From Patescibacteria group bacterium UBA6023 (GTDB lineage: Bacteria; Patescibacteriota; Minisyncoccia; Phycocordibacterales; UBA6899), in assembly GCA_002429425.1 (NCBI GenBank), contig DIZR01000012.1, positions 1 to 7,345 on the forward strand: a stretch of 7,345 nucleotides of DNA. The letters run 5' to 3'. Each line of letters begins with the position of its first letter. The first letter of the stretch is position 1. Below are positions 5,019-7,345 of the stretch, piece after piece. The translations under genes and the position numbers were made by a program. The notes beneath the pieces are model-generated. The model saw nothing but the letters and a program-made list of their open reading frames with translations, searched no databases and was not told the origin of the DNA.

Positions 5019-6101
5019 ATGCACTTTCGAACATTGAATACTCTCGGAGCATTATGTGTCTCATTATTTATCGCACTTCCTGTCTCTGCAATGGCCGCAC
5101 AAGACTGTGCGAAAATAACGCGTAATCTTTCTTTGGGAATGAGTGGTGCTGATGTTCTACTATTGCAGCAGATGCTGAATCAAGAGCAAGGAACGAGAGT
5201 TGCGGAAAGTGGTCCTGGTGCACCCGGATTTGAGACAACGTATTTTGGTCCACGGACAAAACTTGCCGTTATCACCTTCCAAAATTTATTTGCGACTGAG
5301 GTTCTTGCTCCGGCTGGACTAACGGTGGGAAGTGGATTTGTCGGAACATTTACCCGTGCAAAACTTCTGGTGATGCAATGTAAGGGTTCTTCATCATCCT
5401 TGCCTGTGTCACTCCCTCCAGTGACCTCAATCATTCCAGCGGTGATCAAGGCGTCATCAACCGTTACAACAACGAGTTCTACAAACACGTCCATAAGTGT
5501 ACCTGAGGCAACCGTTGCCGCCATCTCTACGGGAGGTGGTTTTCATTCTGACACACCGGTGCTCATGTCTCCTTCAACGTATACCGCTCCGCATGGTACA
5601 TCAGTAACACTTTCGACAATTGGAATTGCATCAAGTGGAAATATCGTTCATCTCGATGATTATATCGTGAAGGATGTGCTATTTGGAACGGATGGACAAC
5701 TTTCATTTGTTGTTCCACAGGATGCTCCACGTGGCAAACATGCGCTTTGGGTAAGTAGCAGTAAAGGAGATACAAATAAAACATTTTTAATTGTGACCCC
5801 CCCCGCCGTTAGTCCTCCTGTGGTAAGTAGCGCTACTCCAACGGAAGGATTTTTTGGCACGAAGGTTACGGTTACCGGATCAGGATTTCTTCCGCAAGGA
5901 AACACGGTTCATATTTCTTATGGAGATATTACTGGAATACCTTCCGCTGACGGAAAAACGCTACAGTTTTCTGTGTCCCCAAATCTTCCGCTCAGTCCAG
6001 GGGAAAATCGTCCCGAATTTGATATAAGTATTCCCTACTGGTTTTATGTGGTAAATGATAATGGATTAAGTGAGCCTCTGGTATTTAATTTAAAAATATA
6101 G
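5019..6101 (+). CDS. Secreted protein with a peptidoglycan-binding-like module and two IPT/TIG-like domains
   Basis: This 360-residue protein starts with a signal peptide (hydrophobic core about 8-23, cleavage near AMAA/QDC at 27-28). Residues 30-121 resemble the peptidoglycan-binding-like module common in secreted Parcubacteria proteins: [18 protein letters not shown], then [15 protein letters not shown], then [11 protein letters not shown]. Cys30 and Cys121 bracket it and could form a disulfide. A Ser/Thr/Pro-rich linker follows (122-178). Residues 179-260 and 264-358 look like two immunoglobulin-like IPT/TIG folds; the second has the clear signature [20 protein letters not shown] (271-290). 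There is no C-terminal anchor or sortase motif. It probably attaches non-covalently to the wall and displays the Ig-like domains. A run of eight Cs (5797-5804) lies between the two Ig-like domains. It may be cotranscribed with lnt or use its own promoter. Confidence 0.8.
   Translation: MHFRTLNTLGALCVSLFIALPVSAMAAQDCAKITRNLSLGMSGADVLLLQQMLNQEQGTRVAESGPGAPGFETTYFGPRTKLAVITFQNLFATEVLAPAGLTVGSGFVGTFTRAKLLVMQCKGSSSSLPVSLPPVTSIIPAVIKASSTVTTTSSTNTSISVPEATVAAISTGGGFHSDTPVLMSPSTYTAPHGTSVTLSTIGIASSGNIVHLDDYIVKDVLFGTDGQLSFVVPQDAPRGKHALWVSSSKGDTNKTFLIVTPPAVSPPVVSSATPTEGFFGTKVTVTGSGFLPQGNTVHISYGDITGIPSADGKTLQFSVSPNLPLSPGENRPEFDISIPYWFYVVNDNGLSEPLVFNLKI
5797..5804 (+). repeat. C8 homopolymer tract inside the IPT-domain gene
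   Basis: Eight consecutive Cs encode Thr260-Pro261-Pro262 at the junction of the two Ig-like domains. It is the longest G/C homopolymer in the window. Gain or loss of one base would shift the frame and remove the second IPT domain. In the given sequence the frame is intact. Phase variation is a hypothesis; a tract of 8 is short for that. Confidence 0.6.
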
Positions 6102-6127
6102 ACAGGTGACACGAAAACACCTATATT
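6099..6127 (+). promoter_or_regulatory. Promoter of the small cysteine-protein gene, giving a probable leaderless mRNA
   Basis: The -35 TAGACA (6099-6104, 5/6) overlaps the TAG stop of the preceding gene. The spacer is exactly 17 nt and the -10 is TATATT (6122-6127, 5/6). Transcription should begin at about 6134-6136, at or next to the ATG at 6136. A small inverted repeat, AGGTG/CACCT (6104-6108, 6118-6122), spans the spacer and could be an operator or chance. Confidence 0.65.
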
Positions 6128-6135
6128 TATAGAGT

Positions 6136-6558
6136 ATGCATGAAATAAAAAAACTACAAACAAAACTAGGAAAACATGCACAACTAATTGTACGTTCATT
6201 TATTCCCGTATCGATCATTCTAATCGCGCTGGTGATCTCACTATCAATCTCGGTTCGTACCGCAAGTGCTGGACCAGGTACGCCATTTGGAGGATTGATT
6301 ACGTACGTATTTACGTGTACATGTTCAGGAAATTTTGCTGTTTATTTTCAGGATCTAACTATCTCTCCACCGATTACGTTACCACTTATTTATCAGCCCG
6401 GTGGGACTATTGTATATGCGTTTGGCCCCCCACTCAGTATTGGCTCGTGGATGCTTGGAACATGGCAATCAGGAGGTCAATGTCGTTACTATGTTGGAAA
6501 AGGTTGCGCGACACTTCCGACTGCGGGTACGATGTATATGGTTGGTACCTCAATGTAA
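6136..6558 (+). CDS. Small exported four-cysteine protein of unknown function (140 aa)
   Basis: The N-terminus has a basic stretch with several Lys, a long hydrophobic segment (about 22-40) and an ASA/GPG junction at 45/46 that suits signal peptidase cleavage. The mature part of about 95 residues is mostly beta-strand-like, rich in Gly, Pro, Tyr and Thr. It carries four Cys: Cys61 and Cys63 in a TCTCSGN motif, then Cys116 and Cys124 in QCRYYVGKGC. These probably make two disulfides outside the cell. The pattern PFGG...CxCSGN...GTW..GG.C....GKGC..LP..GT...VGTS resembles small exported proteins I associate with Parcubacteria, for which I know no function. The ATG at 6136 has no real Shine-Dalgarno site but lies 8 nt after a good -10 box. 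The gene ends with TAA and is followed 13 nt later by a strong terminator. Its position after the IPT-domain gene suggests a cell-surface role, as inference. Confidence 0.8.
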   Translation: MHEIKKLQTKLGKHAQLIVRSFIPVSIILIALVISLSISVRTASAGPGTPFGGLITYVFTCTCSGNFAVYFQDLTISPPITLPLIYQPGGTIVYAFGPPLSIGSWMLGTWQSGGQCRYYVGKGCATLPTAGTMYMVGTSM

Positions 6559-6570
6559 AAAACAAAAAAA

Positions 6571-6600
6571 CATCCAAGGTGAGACCTTGGATTTTTTTTA
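6571..6600 (+). terminator. Rho-independent terminator of the small cysteine-protein gene
   Basis: ATCCAAGGT (6572-6580) pairs perfectly with ACCTTGGAT (6584-6592) around a GAG loop, with an A-run before it and T8 after it. It can also end transcripts from the minus strand because of the A-run at 6564-6570. The 13-mer CATCCAAGGTGAG (6571-6583) is identical to 289-301 in the structured element. Confidence 0.93.
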
Positions 6601-6727
6601 TTCGCCCCACAATACTCCGTGACGTAAGCCCGGGGAGGTTCATTTGATATTGATTGATATTATCGAGGACGGTCCTTTGTAATATAAATGAATATCATGT
6701 CTCTACGTTTCAATTTCTTAATCATTC

Positions 6728-6767
6728 AATTACGTAACATGTAGCGGTCGCGACACGTTGCGTAATT
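6728..6767. other. Long imperfect hairpin at the end of the rRNA methyltransferase gene
   Basis: AATTACG (6728-6734) pairs with CGTAATT (6761-6767). A T/G wobble, AAC/GTT (6736-6738, 6757-6759), an A/C mismatch and TGT/ACA (6740-6742, 6753-6755) follow, around a 10-nt loop. It overlaps the first base of the TAA stop of the minus-strand gene. It may mark that mRNA's 3' end, but the minus strand has no T-tract after it. The T-rich side is on the plus strand (6766-6774), where it could back up the terminator at 6571-6600. Confidence 0.4.
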
Positions 6768-7345
6768 TATTTTTGCGTGAGTTTAATGGAGAATGCTGTG
6801 GCAAGTGCGACCCATGTGGCGAGAGCTACATCCTCCCCACGGACTTTTTCATCAATACCAAGTTTTACAAAGATAGATGCAATGTCCTCTTTTTTCTGGT
6901 GTAATCCCTCCGCAAGATTTCCGAGTAGCATTTTTCTTCGTGCACGAAATCCGATCTTCATGATGCGAAAAAAGTCTTCACGCATGAGTCCTTGCAATCG
7001 ATGATCATGAATATTTTTTATTGTGAGAATTGCTGAATCAACTTTTGGAATGGGAGTGAAAAATTTCTTATCAACCTTTCCGATATACACGGGATCGCCA
7101 AATATTGTTATAGAAAGTGAGAGAATACTTTCTTTTCCTTTTTTTGAAATAATTTGTTCCGCGACTTCTTTTTGGATAAGAAAAGTGAGGAGAGAAGGCT
7201 GCCGATGTTCTTCGAGAAAATAACGAAAGAGCATCCCGGTAATGTAGTAGGGAATATTTGCTACAACTTTGTAAGTGGGGATATCACACAAGGTGGTGTC
7301 AAATAATTTTGTTGCCATTTCTTTTTCAAGGACATCTCCTTCAAG
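6767..7345 (-). CDS. rsmA: 16S rRNA (adenine1518/1519-N6)-dimethyltransferase, N-terminus outside the window
   Basis: RsmA/KsgA uses S-adenosylmethionine to dimethylate two adjacent adenines in the 3'-terminal hairpin of 16S rRNA during late small-subunit assembly. 192 codons are visible, from the window edge to the TAA at 6769-6767. The family's GD-x-L segment is at visible residues 3-6, just before the catalytic NIPYY motif (30-34). FTPIPKVDSAIL (97-108) is the typical post-catalytic block, and GFRARRKMLLGNL (132-144) opens the C-terminal rRNA-binding helical domain. Compared with about 270 residues in E. coli, roughly 80 residues, including the SAM-binding glycine loop, lie beyond the right edge. 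An ATG at 7318 is internal and not the start, because the frame continues with family sequence to the edge. The gene is convergent with the small cysteine-protein gene. Confidence 0.93.
   Translation of the reverse strand, partial: LEGDVLEKEMATKLFDTTLCDIPTYKVVANIPYYITGMLFRYFLEEHRQPSLLTFLIQKEVAEQIISKKGKESILSLSITIFGDPVYIGKVDKKFFTPIPKVDSAILTIKNIHDHRLQGLMREDFFRIMKIGFRARRKMLLGNLAEGLHQKKEDIASIFVKLGIDEKVRGEDVALATWVALATAFSIKLTQK

Noticed and set aside
6644..6660. Direct repeat TTGATAT spaced by 10 bp
   Set aside because: Short, AT-rich and not next to any promoter; expected by chance in such sequence.
6688..6744. 18-codon frame on the plus strand with a TAATAT just upstream
   Set aside because: No ribosome site and no terminator of its own; it overlaps the hairpin at the rsmA 3' end and has low-complexity AT-rich sequence, so chance is likely.

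Overview
The window looks like a piece of a Patescibacteria (CPR, Parcubacteria/Paceibacteria-like) chromosome. This is an inference from several things: moderately AT-rich DNA, short single-gene transcription units, a secreted protein with the peptidoglycan-binding-like N-terminal module common in that group, a small four-cysteine exported protein of a type I associate with those genomes, and several genes without a Shine-Dalgarno site. The genes end in TAA, TAG or TGA with no internal TGA, so the standard code appears to be in use (unlike Gracilibacteria/SR1). No tRNA, rRNA, CRISPR array or transposase was found.

Layout. Positions 1-118 (minus) hold the N-terminus of a membrane-anchored protein that runs off the left edge. 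Positions 119-541 hold no convincing gene. They contain a promoter and structured leader for the first gene, a perfect DnaA-box 9-mer, a strongly structured inverted-repeat element (about 289-460), and the terminator of the next gene. Positions 542-1111 (minus) encode an unrecognised secreted protein with its own promoter, ribosome site and terminator. Positions 1291-3006 (minus) encode an M3-family zinc oligopeptidase. Positions 3082-3159 (minus) hold a probable 25-residue protein gene followed by two hairpins, one of them a terminator.

On the plus strand, 3431-4897 encodes apolipoprotein N-acyltransferase (Lnt), 5019-6101 a secreted protein with a peptidoglycan-binding-like module and two IPT/TIG-like domains, and 6136-6558 a small exported cysteine protein ending in a textbook terminator. 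Positions 6767-7345 (minus) are the C-terminal two thirds of the 16S rRNA dimethyltransferase RsmA/KsgA, convergent with the preceding gene.

How the genes relate. The plus-strand block concerns the cell envelope: Lnt finishes lipoprotein acylation, and the next two products are exported and probably cell-surface or wall-associated. The M3 peptidase and RsmA are cytoplasmic housekeeping enzymes. Most genes appear to be single transcription units. Two have a -10 box so close to the start codon that the transcripts should be leaderless.

The least explained parts are the 289-460 inverted-repeat element, with a possible degenerate relative upstream of lnt; the 25-residue gene; and a C8 tract inside the secreted IPT protein.
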